This document shows positions 1 to 12,700 of a stretch of 64,000 nt of DNA, piece by piece. The DNA comes from Glycine soja (lineage: Eukaryota; Streptophyta; Magnoliopsida; Fabales; Fabaceae): positions 5,541,309 to 5,605,308 of the forward strand of contig NC_041004.1 in NCBI RefSeq assembly GCF_004193775.1, read 5' to 3'. The notes under the pieces are model-generated. The model was given only the letters and a program-made list of their open reading frames with translations. It was not told the DNA's origin and did not search any database. The translations under genes and the position numbers were made by a program. The stretch's first letter is position 1; each line of letters starts with the position of its first letter.

Positions 1-603
1 TACAATAAAAGAATTAAGACAAATTTTAACTAAAAATTTAAATATCTAAAACACATTTTACCATTATTTTTATCTTTATCACATCACTTTTCTAATATAT
101 TTTTATTTTCTTTCTTTTTCTCTCTTAATTATAAAATTTGTTAGGATTTTTTTTTTGAACGGATAAAATTGTTAGAATTATCTATGCTTATTTAAAATAA
201 ACAATTTGCTGTGAAGCTTTGAGTGATATAGCATATGCAAAATTTTAAGACAAATAATTGCAATATGTAGGGCCCACTAGCACTCCGAATCATATTAAAT
301 TATTTTTAAACATTGCTTGCTAGTGTAAGTCACCACTAGTTAGGTTAAACTTCAGTCTACCACAGCCAATAGGGACAAAAAACTAATGCAGTATTACAAC
401 GGGCTCATCAACAATAGAAAAACAAATTCATCAATTATTTTTCTTGTTTAATTATGGGTCTTGTTAACAAAGTTCAGTTCAATTCAATTTCATCACTGAA
501 TTTGATTCCCGATCCCTTCATTATTTAGAAAACCAAAGTTGGCTTCAGAAACAGAGCATCAATTAATGAGATCAATGTGATGGGAGAAGAAAGAATGCCA
601 AAC
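1..603. other. AT-rich DNA; probably intron 2 of the CASP-like gene
   Basis: The donor after exon 2 of the CASP-like gene (603-602) opens an intron running toward base 1. I looked on the minus strand for the expected third-helix exon and did not see it. The interval is therefore intron or flank; no other feature is visible. Confidence 0.4.
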
Positions 604-1733
604 CTGATCCCCAACAAAATCAATCAACCCTTCAGTTCTTGGCTGCATCAGGCTTTTCATAGTGGAAATTTCATGAACTTGTCGGAACACTTGAACTGCA
701 GTGTACAAAGTAGATAGAGTTGCCACAGCCACCAAGTATCTACAATCCAAAAATTCCAATTCAACTTCAATCACGTTACTTTATCAAATAAAGAGTTTAA
801 TTTTGATTACAATAACAGCAAATTTTTACAATACACTAAGTTTTGTTTAAAATATTTATTTAAATGCGTTTAGGTGTTATAAATTAAAAATTACTATAAG
901 TATGACTGTTTTTTTGTCCGGGGTTAAATAGTGGGTGTCCTGTAATCTATTGTGTAAGAGGTTAAACTAGTTATGTTCATGGTGCATAATTATCGTTGGT
1001 TCAGAGATATATGTTACACGATGAAAATCAAATACGAATATTTTTACTAAATAGATCATTTTTAACTCATGTGAACGCAACAAAATCTTATATTATTATG
1101 TTAATCCTTTAAGTTTGAAAATGACTTCAATTATTATTATTAAAAAAATTAATAATTTTTAATTATATGATAACATGAAGAGAAAATTTTGTATGATCTA
1201 AATTCATTTGATATATTGGTGACACATAGATCACATTTTTTATTATTATATGAGGAAAATCATTAATGTGTTACATTGATCAAAACTACACCATCTATGT
1301 ATAATAATTTTTCTAATATAAGCCAATGTTAGTATATTTCAATTAAATTCTTAAACCAAATCAAATTTTGACTAAAACCCATTAATCTTCAGCCAAAATC
1401 CTCACAAACCCACCTCACATTTACAACCAAATTGAAAACAAAAAAAAGTTTCAGCTTGTACCTGTATTCTTCGAACTTGTCAAATTCATACCCATAACCA
1501 TACTTGTTCCTAGCCATAAAAATGAGGGAAAACAAAGACATAGATAGAGCAATTCCTCTTAGCCCTAATGGGCCGAAAGTTAGCATCTCTTTCCTCTTCC
1601 ACTGCCGTTGGACTTCGGTGGCGCCACCGTCATCGGTTTCCGGCTCATGTTTGTCCACAGACGGCTCTGGCTGCACGTCAATGTTAGTTTCTAAATACTT
1701 GGAACCTGAAATCTTCTCTTTCTGGTCTTCCAT
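604..1733 (-). CDS. CASP-like (CASPL4-type) membrane protein, 5' part, two exons, truncated by window edge
   Basis: The minus strand carries two exons that splice cleanly. Exon 1 runs 1733 to 1462 and encodes 90 codons plus 2 nt. Its donor reads ACAG|GTACAAG. The intron is 1461-740 and the acceptor reads TTGTAG|ATACTT. Exon 2 runs 739 to 604, ending at GATCAG|GTTTGG in phase 0. The joined 136 residues have an acidic cytosolic N-terminus, a first membrane helix (about residues 56-73), then EFDKFEEYRYLVAVATLSTL, which starts the second helix, and VHEISTMKSLMQPRTEGLID. These match the Casparian-strip membrane protein (CASP/DUF588) family, four-helix plasma-membrane scaffolds. Helices 3 and 4 must lie in exons left of base 1. 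I chose the ATG at 1731-1733. An in-frame ATG at 1848-1850 would add a Ser- and Phe-rich leader that is more likely 5' UTR. The family call is solid; the subgroup is inferred. Confidence 0.82.
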
Positions 1734-1930
1734 GACACTCTTTGGATTCAAAGGTTTAAAATTTAGACAACAACGAATTGAAAAGATGAAAACCAAAGTG
1801 AAGAAGAACAATGAAACAGAAGAAGAAGAAGAAGAAAAAGAAGCATGCAAAGTTTGTTGTGAATGTTCGAACTTTTTTATTTTGGAAAACCGGTTTTATG
1901 GTTGTTCTGTTGGCGAATCATTATAGGAGT
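1734..1930 (-). promoter_or_regulatory. Probable 5' UTR/leader of the CASP-like gene with an AAG/CTT microsatellite
   Basis: The sequence just upstream of the CASP-like start codon is low complexity on the minus strand. It holds a GAA/TTC trinucleotide run at about 1815-1840 and an in-frame upstream ATG (1848-1850). Pyrimidine-rich leaders are common in plant 5' UTRs. No TATA box was identified with confidence. Confidence 0.35.
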
Positions 1931-2980
1931 TAACGAAGTTTCGTTTTTGAGCCAATAAGATAGCGCGTGAAATGCACGAAGAGCTCAATATATAACGTGC
2001 ATGAAAAACAATACTCTCTAATGTAACTAAAAAGTTTTATAAAGATATATTATTATATGACTAAATATATTAAGCAATTATATTATTTATTTATTTTCTC
2101 TCACTTTTTTCTTATATCGAATCGAAGGGATGAAATGGTTAAGTTTACACAATGTCGGTATGGTTATTTAGTTTTTCACGCTTCTGCCTTTTCCTTATGT
2201 TGAAACTGAAATTTATGTTTGCGAAAGTAAAGTTTTCTTAATATAAAAAGTTTGGAGTTAAAAATGAAAAAAATAAAATAGCATTAGCAAACTTGAGTTG
2301 TGGAGATATAGCAGGGTGATTAAGAAAGAAGAAAATAAGAAAAAAGTTGCGAGTTCCATCTTTTGTGTGTAATTTTGGCTTATACAATTTTAATTGTTAA
2401 GATTTAGTCTGAGTTTTTTTAATTAATAAAATCGAATTTTTAAATCATTTTTCATCAAATTATTAACAAAGGTATGGCAAAAGCCTACGTTTTGATATTT
2501 TTTTATTGTTGTTTTGCTAATAAAAAAAATATCCATGTACTTACGTACATCTGTATATTTTTTGTGTCCTTAAATTTCTTTTATAAAAAAAAAGAAGTTT
2601 GAGGTGAATTGGATCATGAGATTTATTATGACTTAAACAGGTCTCGTGGTTTGAAAACATTTATATAAGTACCTTTATATATCAATAAAGTCTTTAAATC
2701 CACAATGGAATTTGAAGATATATCCTTAATTAGATTTGTAGTAAAGTGATTATGTAGTTTCAGACTGTGTAAATTGAAAATAAAAAATAGCTCATTCGAG
2801 GACATATAATGTAAAAAATGTCTCATATGTGTGATAAATAAATATGACTTAATAATTAAGTAAAACAGCGCGCTGTTTAATAATTGAATAAAAGAACATG
2901 ACTCTTGGAAAAAGTCTCTTTTAACTTTCCATTGCTGGATAAAAATATTTATATATGTAAATGTAGATGAAAAGTAATTT
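1931..2980. other. AT-rich intergenic DNA, no supported gene
   Basis: Long A/T runs and no open frame with a recognisable domain. The longest minus-strand frame here (2626-3069) has a low-complexity translation and overlaps a repeat, so it is treated as chance. Confidence 0.5.
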
Positions 2981-3405
2981 GTGAAGTAGGGGTTTATAGA
3001 GATAAATTTTAAAGTTGGGAAATTAAATGACTTATGCACGTATGGTGTTTGATGAAATTCCTGACCCAAAGCTTATGCTTAGTCAGTGTAATTTTTTTCC
3101 TCCATTTGATATTACACCAAAGATAAGAAAAGGTTAATTTGTTGTATGTTCCTACAATTTGTTAATACACCTGAGATAACAAAGGAGAAATATTGTGTTT
3201 TTTTCCTCTAAGTTGTGTGTTGCTAAAAATGGATTAATGAATTTGTTAGTGTGGTTAGTTCTTGAAATTTTCTCCAAAAGGATGCTCGACTCAGAATTGA
3301 GGAAGGAATCATTTTTTTTTATGCTTCATATTAAGTTAACTATGAATGATAAACACAGACCAAGAAATTATTACATTGGGTTTCAATTGTGAAATTGTTT
3401 TTATT
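2981..3405 (+). repeat. Direct repeat, copy 1, carrying a PPR-like 20-codon fragment
   Basis: This block is repeated with small changes at 3474-3895, about 490 bp downstream. Both begin GTGAAGTAGGG and end near AATTGTTTTT..TTGAATT. Bases 3027-3086 read as 20 codons, MTYARMVFDEIPDPKLMLSQ, which resembles the start of a pentatricopeptide (PPR) motif of the YARxVFDEMPxPN type. The rest is not coding. Reading: a decayed PPR gene fragment duplicated in tandem. Confidence 0.6.
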
Positions 3406-3473
3406 GAATTAAAAACACGATTGAGAAGTTGTTTCTGTTGATCTGAAGATTGGAATGCAATGTGTTTTGTTAT

Positions 3474-3895
3474 GTGAAGTAGGGTTTATAGAGATGAATT
3501 TTAAAGTTGGGAAATGAGTTACGCACGTATGGTGTTTGATGAAATTCCTGACCCAAAGCTTATGCTTAGTCAAGGTAAATTCTTGTTTCCTCTATGTGAT
3601 ACTGCGCCTAAGATAAGAAAGGGTTAATTTGTTGTATGTTCCTGCAATTTGTTAATGCACCTGAGATAACAAAGGGGAAATATTAATTTTTTTCTATAAA
3701 TTGTGTGTTGCTGAAAATGGATTAATGAATTTGTTAGCGTGGATAATTCTTGAAATTTTCTCCAAAAGGATGCTCAACTCAAAATTGAGGAAGGAACCAT
3801 TTTTTTATGTTTCATATTAAGTTAACTATGAATGATAAACACTGACTAAGAAATTATTACATTGGGTTTCAATTGTAAAATTGTTTTTCTTGAAT
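3474..3895 (+). repeat. Direct repeat, copy 2, carrying the same PPR-like fragment
   Basis: Second copy of the block at 2981-3405. Bases 3514-3573 read MSYARMVFDEIPDPKLMLSQ and are followed by G|GTAAAT, a possible donor. The frame is kept for 20 codons in both copies although the flanks carry many changes. No start-to-stop gene survives. Confidence 0.6.
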
Positions 3896-5951
3896 TGATG
3901 ATTAGCTTTTAGCTTTTGTAACTCTGACTAAGTATCCTTCAATTCTATGATGTTGTCATTCCAGTTGTAGAATTTGTTGATATCTGTCAATGAGGACACA
4001 ATATATTTTACTTTAAAATATACTTTTAATCTGTTATATATGTTTTCAATTATCATTAGTTTGATGTTTTATTTTCTTAAAAGTTCCATTTAGTCAATTA
4101 TAATTAGTTTGATGTCATTGATCCTTTTTTATTTGTAATATATCTCCAGTCAAGTGATCCTCATCTGACTTTTCTTTTGTTCTTAATTATGTAGGACATG
4201 TAGAGATGTTGGTGTTACCAACTTGGTTTGAAATTTTAGTTGCTTCTTCTTACTTATTTTCTTGAGGAAGATCGTGTATGCATCCAGATTATAGCACCAC
4301 ATGTGGGATCAATATTTTAATTTAATTTAACACAAAGATCATTAAATGAATTTTTTTATTATTTTGCATTGGACTTAATATGAACTTGCTAATGTTAATT
4401 TTGCAAGAGCAACATTACAGTCAAAATATTTCTTTCCTTGTTAAACATGATTAGTTGACTACCGGATTTTATTTCCAATTATTGAAACACTTTTTATTTT
4501 AAAAAAAAATTCAATTTTTTATTTATTTTTATGTTAGTTTAATTTAAAAATTAGAATTAATATATTACCTATGTCAAATCCTTACGAGTCAACTTTTCCT
4601 TATTTCAATTGGTCAACACAACTCGTAATATTTTACTTTAGCATTCAATCATTTGACTATTTTTAAGCCAAATTTTTTTATTTCAAATACAAGACTTTCA
4701 AAAGATAAAATTATTCATTTGTTCTCTCTTCTCTCTCCCCCCATACGCACTTGTCCTTTCCCACTCTCTCCCACTATATATCGTGTTTAATAACTGGTCA
4801 TCAACACATACAACTGCACATAAAATCGCTCTATCAATTTCTAGACGTTAAGGATTGAAAAAAAAAACTGAGTTAATGGCACACCCCTTTGAAAGGTAAT
4901 GCTTGCTTTTTAAATTTTGAAATTGGTCTTATATTTTATTTCCTCCTTTCCCAAATATCTTCTGTAACACCCCTTTTTCTAACTAAAAACTACATGTTTA
5001 TTTGATTGATTTAATTTCAATTTTACAAATTCTAGATTACTATAATGACGGAAAATATCATTTATTAAAATTTTATTTTGAGTTATAAAAAAACAGATGT
5101 GACACAATGAATTGCTTAGTAAAATCTTTCGCTACCATGTCACATACATCAAATTTAAAGAACGGCGTGATAAAATTTAAAGCATGCATCCTTTGTGAAT
5201 AAACATCACATATATAATTTATAATTATTAATAATGAGAATTACTCCATACTTTTTATTGGATAATTTTACTCTTAAATCATTTATTAAATTTTAAAATT
5301 TTCTTGTAATTTAAATTAACTTTCCACTACTTTTAGATTAACAGTTTTTTTTATTTTGTCATTTTTTTATTAACTGTATTTAACTTCAATTTTTTATTAT
5401 TTAAAAAATTTAGACAAACCGCTTCCGTTATTATAATGTAAAGTTGATTCAAGTAGAAAAGTAATTCGGATCGGAAGTGTGAAACTTAAATAGACCAATG
5501 GATATAAATAAAAGTATATCAAAATGTGAAAAAAAAATATAAGACTGATACAAATGAAATATCTGAACTAGGTTATCATCCCTTCCAGAAATACATCAAA
5601 ATAACTTAGTTAGAATAGTCACCTAATCCTACATGTACTACGTTCTACATATTTATCCCTATCCCTATACTCTTAAGAAGTATCTTCAACATCTTTTTTT
5701 TACATCTTATTTAATTTAGATTCATTATGATTTAATTTAGATTCATTATGTCTTAATTGCAAAGAAAACTAGAAAGAGAGTATAAGTCGTCACAGTCATA
5801 AATAGTTCCAGCTTAATTTCATGTCAAAACTTTCGTATTAATTATGGACTTATGGTTTATTAATTTTTCTTATTTGAAACAAATCATAATTAACCAATGA
5901 ATACAATTCTAATAATACATATTGAGTTTGTCAAAAAAATCTGAATTCAAT
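3896..5951. other. AT-rich intergenic DNA, no gene seen
   Basis: No frame with a recognisable product on either strand. A promoter-like stretch CCACTATATATCG lies near 4770-4785 but no gene follows it. TGTAACACCCC at 4963 resembles the left end of the repeat at 20576, but no matching right end was found. Confidence 0.45.
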
Positions 5952-6181
5952 TGTTAAGAGTTTCACATCATTAACAAACATGATAAGTACTTATATATAG
6001 TTGAATAAGTCATTCCTTATAAAATGATTTTTAAGGGGATTTTTCGATGTCTTTTTTCCACTTTAACATAGTATCAGAGCTGGTTAGGTTCTGCTTGATG
6101 ATTTGGTGAATAGTGTCATTAGACGAGTCGAGAGAACGTGTTAAGAGTCTCACATTAAATGATTAATAAACATGATAAGAA
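5952..6181 (+). mobile_element. TRIM-like miniature LTR retrotransposon relic
   Basis: A candidate left LTR (5952-6068) begins TGTTAAGAGTTTCACAT and ends TTTAACA. It is followed at 6069 by TAGTATCAGAGCTGG, close to the initiator-tRNA-Met primer binding site TGGTATCAGAGC. A second TGTTAAGAGTCTCACAT starts at 6139 and continues to CATGATAAG (about 6180) before similarity is lost, so the right LTR is truncated. The internal part is only about 70 bp and codes for nothing, as in terminal-repeat retrotransposons in miniature. The LTR borders are inferred from TG..CA ends and the primer site. Confidence 0.5.
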
Positions 6182-6289
6182 ATCTTAAAAGTAACTAAAT
6201 TTGAAACCAAATAATTAAGTTGCTGTTAATAAAAAAAAAATGAAGTTGACAAACGAGAATAATGTTAGTAGTAATGTTCACCTTTTTCT

Positions 6290-6600
6290 TCAAGAGCATC
6301 CAATGCTGTGCTGCACCAACTTCCAACTGAAGCGTGTGTCTTTATTCGCTATGCCGCTGCGCACCGTTTAACGGACCCACCTTACAACCTGGAGCCAGAG
6401 CCAAACGACCTGTCGTGTGGACCATGGGAGCAGGGGCGTTTTCGGCATTTCGACGACGACGACGACGAAAAGTTTCCTAACGGCTATTTGAATGCAGTGC
6501 GCAGTCACAGCGTTTTGTTGTTTTTTTGCGCCAACCGTATTCGTCCCTCTTTTCACACGTGTCGTTTACTCTGATTATCCCTCCATTCCACCGCTTGAAC
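6290..6600. promoter_or_regulatory. GC-rich island with CGA repeat and ABRE/G-box; function unknown
   Basis: About 310 bp stands out from very AT-rich flanks. It contains (CGA)n near 6452-6469 and ACACGTGTC near 6555, a G-box/ABRE core. Both strands have short open frames (88 codons on plus, 62 on minus), but neither translation has a recognisable domain and the minus one is low complexity. It could be a promoter or nucleosome-free element, a relic exon or a new small gene. No clear gene begins immediately on either side. Confidence 0.35.
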
Positions 6601-6610
6601 CCGTCACCGC

Positions 6611-7436
6611 TATTTAGTTGGAAGCAAAAAAGAAATTAAATTTGCATTTATTGTTTAATTTACAAAATAAATAATTATAGTAACTTAAAACTCCATTTTC
6701 ATGGAAAATAGAATAGAAAGGAAACAGATAAGAGAATAAAAAATGGAATCAAATGTGTTTTGATTGAATGAAGAAAAGCAAAAAGTAGAGAAAAGTTTCT
6801 TTTCTTGTTCGGATTTGTAGAAGACAAATTAAAAAAATATATATCATACTATTTTCTTATAAACAATTAATTTAGTTTATTGTGAATTTAAATTTTTAAT
6901 TTTTAAAATGTATTTAAAATTTCTATAGTTTATAATAAATAAGAAATTATTAAAAAAACAGTTTATATAAATCAAGCAATTCTCTCCCCTACCTACTTTG
7001 ATAGAGTTTTCTTTTAAAAAAAATTGTGATACTTGAACTCTATTTAACATTGAATAAAAACAGAAAATAAAAATATAGTAATAGATAATACGATATATAA
7101 TAAAAAAAAATAAAATAACTATAGATATTAATAAAGCATATAAAAGATAGAGTTTCTTTTTAGAGGATATATAAAAGGTAGAGTTATTCGCATATCATTT
7201 CCACTTCTTTTTTTAAAATTTAATTAGGCGAACCTTATCCAGTCTTCTTTTTCATTTGCAGCATAAACCTATTTCTGTCATTTCTCATTTGCCTCCCTCT
7301 TTTTCCTCTCCCCAACCATAAAATACCATAAAAGGAAAGTGTCCACACGCATACTCTCAAATCCATCTTATGTCAAAGCTTGACCTCAATCTTTTTTTTT
7401 TCTTTTTCTTTTGAGAGTTAGCAATATTTAACCTCT
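6611..7436. other. AT-rich intergenic DNA
   Basis: No gene visible. A pyrimidine-rich stretch at 7255-7320 resembles a plant 5' UTR, but no coding frame follows. Confidence 0.4.
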
Positions 7437-7438
7437 TC

Positions 7439-7518
7439 TTAAGCTACAGGAGTATTATTTAAGGTAATAGAAATTAATAATTATAATAGAATAATAATTA
7501 GATATACTTGATAGTACA
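7439..7518 (+). repeat. Direct repeat, left copy (about 80 bp)
   Basis: Begins TTAAGCTACAGGAGTATTATTTAAGG and ends ATATACTTGATAGTACA. It is repeated at 8575-8661 with few changes. The two copies flank about 1.05 kb of very AT-rich DNA. Confidence 0.6.
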
Positions 7519-8574
7519 ATTAGGATTTCAAACAATTTAAAAGATTTTTTTTTTTAAGTTTTGAAGTATTTAATTAATATTTTTAAATAATAAATAAGTT
7601 TTGTTGTATTCAATTAAGACTAAGAAATTTAATAAAATTTGTTTATATTTAATTAATATTTTTTACAATTTTAAAAAAATTGATATTCAAAAGTCACAAA
7701 TTCGATGAAATCTTTTTTAAGATGAATTTTATGATATTTTTTTAATAAAAAATACATCAAATAATCTTATCCAAACTTTTGAGATTTCATGAGATTTTTT
7801 CTTTCTTTATTTTTCTATCAATTAACATGTTTTTTTTTCTTCATTGTATATAATTCATTGATTCTTTGTTGAAAGAGGTCGAAATTCATAATTTTTTATA
7901 CTCTTTCGACCCATGAACAATATGTCTGGGAACGAATGATATGAGATATCTTTACAAGTTTTTGAATTTGGGATATCTTAATTGCATGTTTATTTTTAAT
8001 GGATGTGAGAATTTTACTCATGCAAAAATGGATAAATATATAAATAATTTTTTTGTATATGGGTTTTTTTGGTACATCTATAAATGGAGTTTGAAATAAT
8101 TATTTGACATGTTTTTTGTTTGATGAAGTTGTTATTGTGGGAATAACTATAAGTATCCAAGGTTATTGATAGAGTATATAATTTTTATATAATTAATATA
8201 ATTAATGATTGAATAAAAATGAGCTTATTGTGTTAGTAAATATGCTAGAAAAATTTGATTTGTTATGCAACATGTATAGGTTATTTAAAGTGTTAGGAGA
8301 AAAAAATTCATAAATTTTTATCAATAATTTGGAATGTCTTTTAAAAATTTACGAAGTCTTTTAAAATCTTAAAAATTTATAATGTCCTTTCAAATTTTAT
8401 GAATTCATATTTTATAAATCTATTAAAATTCAGATTAAAAAATTCTAATAAAAAAGTCTTTTAAAAAATCTTAAAAGTCATTACATTCTTCTTATAAAAT
8501 CTTTAAAATTTACAAAAAAAATTTATGTCAAGTCTTTTAAAATTCTAATCCAATACAATTTTTTAAGCTCTTTT
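7519..8574. mobile_element. Possible decayed inverted-repeat DNA element between two direct repeats
   Basis: The left edge has AGGATTTCAAACAATTTAAAAGA. The reverse complement of the right edge (about 8535-8562) reads TTGGATTAGAATTTTAAAAGA, a loose match. The interior has repeated TTTTAAAAATC/AAAGTC phrases in both orientations, as in legume MITE-like elements. No coding capacity. Borders and class are uncertain. Confidence 0.3.
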
Positions 8575-8661
8575 TAAGCTACTAGGAGTCTAGGAATATT
8601 ATTTAAGGGAATAGAAATTAATAATTATGATAGAATAATAATTAGATATGCTTGATAGTAC
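8575..8661 (+). repeat. Direct repeat, right copy
   Basis: Homologous to 7439-7518; ends ATATGCTTGATAGTACATG. Confidence 0.6.
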
Positions 8662-9440
8662 ATGACAAGTCTTTTTCTTCCTGGAGTAGTGGTGTACATG
8701 TCATATTTTTTAAGTTTTTTAGGTTTTAATTTTTTTTTCTTGTAATTTAATATTTTTTTACTTTTCTAAAAATATTTTTTATTTTTAGTCTTTGTAAATC
8801 ATGTTTGTTTTATTTTTATCCTTATTGATGTTTTATATAAAAAAATTTATTGTTTAAAATATTATCTAAAGTGTTTTATGACTAAAATAAAATAAAAATA
8901 ATTTGTAAGGACTAAAAATAAAATAAAAAATTATAAGAGTTAAAAAATATTAAATTACAATAACTAAAAAAATGTATAGGGCAATCTTTTTATAATAATT
9001 CACCGTATGAGACAACCTAAATTTTATCTATAACTATTAATAAAAACAATGAGTACTACATTTCAAATTCCTAAATTATCCTTTAATATATAATTATTTA
9101 TATTTCTTTCATAAACCTTCAAAACGTAACTTTTGTTATTACTTCCTTAGACTGCTTTTTCTTTTTTTACTTTTTATTTTTAAAATACAAATAGATACAC
9201 AAGGTGATGTTCTTTCAACTAGTTAAAATAAAGAACGTATAAAACATAAAAAATTTGCTTATTTGTTCAGTATTTCAGTTACTAATTCCTATATTATAAG
9301 ATAAAAAAACAATTCATATAATGGTTTTCATTTTTTAGTTAAGAAAATAATTAAATTTACATCAAAAAGATAATTATTTTTTCTTTATCTAAATAATATT
9401 TATTTTCTTTAACTTTTACTTCTTTATTTTCTTTGGGAGT
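8662..9440. other. AT-rich intergenic DNA, no gene seen
   Basis: Contains mixed poly-A/poly-T and the phrases TTTTTAGTC and ACTAAAAATAAAAT in opposite orientations around 8750-8970, suggesting another small inverted-repeat element whose ends I could not fix. Confidence 0.35.
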
Positions 9441-9445
9441 TATCT

Positions 9446-9464
9446 CACGTGAGTTTCTCACGTG
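9446..9464. promoter_or_regulatory. Pair of G-boxes (CACGTG)
   Basis: CACGTG occurs at 9446-9451 and again at 9459-9464, 13 bp apart. G-boxes bind bZIP and bHLH factors. No gene start is visible nearby, so a regulatory role is only possible. Confidence 0.3.
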
Positions 9465-9489
9465 TGCATGTGCGAACTGGCTGCTACTT

Positions 9490-9775
9490 TGCTACTCTCA
9501 ACTATTTGACTTTGCATATTGTCTGATAATTAGTTATTATTCTGAAGTCTTCTGTCAGATCTTCTGATTTCAGAATCATATAAAAATTTCTAAAATCGTC
9601 TCAATAATATTCTTTCCAGAAAACTATGGTATATATTTAATAATTACTCTACTCAGTACTCATCATTCTCAACGATTTGACTTGCGTATTTGCTGATAAA
9701 CAATCAATACTCTTGTGCCAGATCTTCAGATAATCATGTGAATATAATTATTCTTTCCAGAAAAAAACTACAATA
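9490..9775. repeat. Diverged tandem duplication, about 140 bp per copy
   Basis: Copy 1 (about 9494-9635) and copy 2 (about 9662-9775) share in order TCTCAACxATTTGACTT, CTGATAA, CAGATCTTC, ATCAT and ATTCTTTCCAGAAAA. They differ at many sites. No coding frame. Confidence 0.5.
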
Positions 9776-12700
9776 TGTTTTTTTAACTTATAAGGTATTT
9801 TATCAATACGTATTTTAGAAATGTTGATTAAGAAATTAAGACATAAATATTTAATTAAAATTATGACTTTAATCATATTAACTTTAATAATTATATTTTA
9901 AAATTTTTAAATGTGTTACTATAATTATATATTTATCTTTATCTTGTTTATTATATAATAAAGTAGTATATAACAAGCCAAAATTTTTCTCTCAAAAAGA
10001 TGAGATATTTTAGTAATTCTAGGTGTAATAAAAATTCACAACAATTTAAAATAAAATTTAAAAAAATAATAAATGTATTTTTAATTGTCATTTATTAATT
10101 TATCCCAAATTGGTGTAACAAGATTATTTTGGATTAGGGTTACAACAACTCATATCCTTTGATCAACAATTGAGCCAGATCCTTTGGTTTATCCTTTGGT
10201 TTATGAATAAGTTTAAAAATTCAAATCTTATTTTTAGGTATCGAGAGAAGAATAATGAATTTTAATGATTTTAATATTGGCTACCTGAATTTTTGAATTT
10301 GTTTATTATATTTATGAATTTCATTTTTCAATAAAAATATCAAATATATAAAATAAAAAATATTTTATTTTCACTATTTTGATTCTTAATTTAAAATAAT
10401 TTTATATTAAATCACACATGTCCTTATTATTTACATGATTCTGAAAAGAAATTAAAAGAAAGAAAATACAAAATTATGCTCACAATATAAAGTTTTTTCC
10501 TGTTATAAAAAAATAAAAATGAGACTATTAAAATTTTGTATGATAAAATAATTAATATTAAAATTATTTACTCATTCTTTTATTTATCATTATTTTAAAA
10601 ATATATAAAAGTCATCAAACATAAATATATTATATGCTCTTAATTCTAATTTTCTTTTTTAATATCTATTTTGTTAAATTTCTCTTTACTTCCAAATAAA
10701 TAGTAATTGTCATTGTCAAAAAAACAAAATGAGGTGAAGAGATGATTTTGGAAAAATTAGTAAAATTTGAGATAATTTTTTTAATTATATAAAATTTCTA
10801 AAACAAAATTGTAAATGTTTATCTATTATTAATTTTCTGAAATTTTAAATTTATTTTTTTTAAATAGAAAAAAATAGTACTTCCCAATCCCCATATATAA
10901 TTTGTCCCGTTCATCATGCCGAAACCTGCACTAGTACTGCTAAGATAGTACGAAGTTTTGACTTTATCTTTAATTAATGAATGAATTTAGATTCTCTGGC
11001 AGGAGAGAAAAAAATGAAATTAATTGAAGTCAGATCCGAGATTTAAGTTTTACTTATGATCAAAGTTTGTTTAATTAAATTGTTTCGGTAAAATTTGCAT
11101 GTGCTGAATGCTTTAACATCACCGTCACAGAAGATGAAAATCCAAACACGGCCTCGACAGTTAATGGATCTACAATTAAAGCTTTTACTGTGTCTGTGAT
11201 TGAGTTTCCCAATAACCCATCGCGGTAGTTTTTTTTTTTTTTTTGGGTATAAAAAGTGATATAAATGATAAACTGAAACTGTTAGTAGAGACTCAATTAA
11301 TTCTTAGGCCACAGGTGATTTCCCTATGACAGACTTAATGATTTAAACAACATCAGTATTAATTTAAGAAGACTTGTATAAATACAGACAAAAATAAATG
11401 TTATCTACAATGCTTGAAAGAAAATATATATGTTCGTGGTTCAAAAAAGGTCTTTGAAGATTTTATTTGATGAATCATAATAAATTTATAGCAAATTGCT
11501 TAATCACTACCATTTAATTAGTGATTTCTGATTTTGTAATAATTTTTTATCTTATATATTCAAGAAAAAAAAATGATTTGACTAATTTGGTATTTGACGT
11601 GAAAGGTAAGTAAAATTGAATTAAAAATTGTTTTAACTATATATCTCGGATAATATTTAAATGATTTAACGTTAATTTTAATCATTAACTATTTATGTTT
11701 AATCACTTGTTATATAATAAATTTATCAAATTTCATAAAAAATAAATAATAAAATAATGAAATACTTATGAATATTGATTATGTTAAGCAAAACTAGTTA
11801 AAAGTTGAAAGGAATTAAAAAATTACTTTATTAAATTATAAGTATTTCATAAAATTAATATTGAAATAACAATAAAATTATGATTTATTTAAAAGATGTA
11901 ATCAATAAATTTGATAAATATATTAAAAATAAAAATAAAAGAAAACATAAAAAACTAGTGTTACGTTACTTAAGTAACATTTTTAAAAATACTAGAAAAT
12001 ATTAAAAAATTTATTTATTGAACAATCAAATAGATTTTTCAACTAATAATAAAAATTTAAAACTAAATAAAATATTTTACCGACCATATTCAATATAAAT
12101 AAAAAATGCACTTAATCAGTACCAAGGGTGATAAAATGGATTGGTAGATTGGTCCATCAAAGCTAAAATATTTAAAATAATTATAATAAAATATATTTTA
12201 ACTAATTTTATCATTTATAAATATTAAATAATAAATATTTACTAAAAAATTGAACATGTTACCTTAAGTTTTGAATAATAATTTATTTAGATAAAAAGTA
12301 AACTAATTAATTAGTATATATATAATATAAAAATAAATATTAAATTATTTTTTTAATAAAAAATGGGTTTGGTATGTGGTGTTCTTTTCTCCATCTTTTT
12401 TAATGGACAAAGTTGAAACTCCCTGGAGCAAATTGATGGATTAAAAGGTGCAAAACAGATTGGACCCAGACCAATGAACTAATCCAATCCGTTTTGTAAC
12501 TCCTAATTAATACCCTAAATTGTAATAAGAGAAAGTAGATTTTAAGAACAAGGTTCCTTTCAGCTTAAAAAATAAAATAAAGAGAAGTGTTGCACTTTGA
12601 CTTAACAACAATAAATATACTAACTTATGGGATAAGATGGGCCTTTGTAATAGTGACGTGAAAATAACACAACACTTGCCATGCTTCTCTACAATGCAAA

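Noticed and set aside
1504..1926. 140-codon plus-strand frame at the CASP-like gene
   Set aside because: Antisense to a well-supported CASP-like exon and its leader; ends in poly-Glu from the GAA repeat.
4963..5160. TGTAACACCCC as the end of a transposon
   Set aside because: Resembles the left end of the 20576 insertion, but no right end or repeat structure was found.
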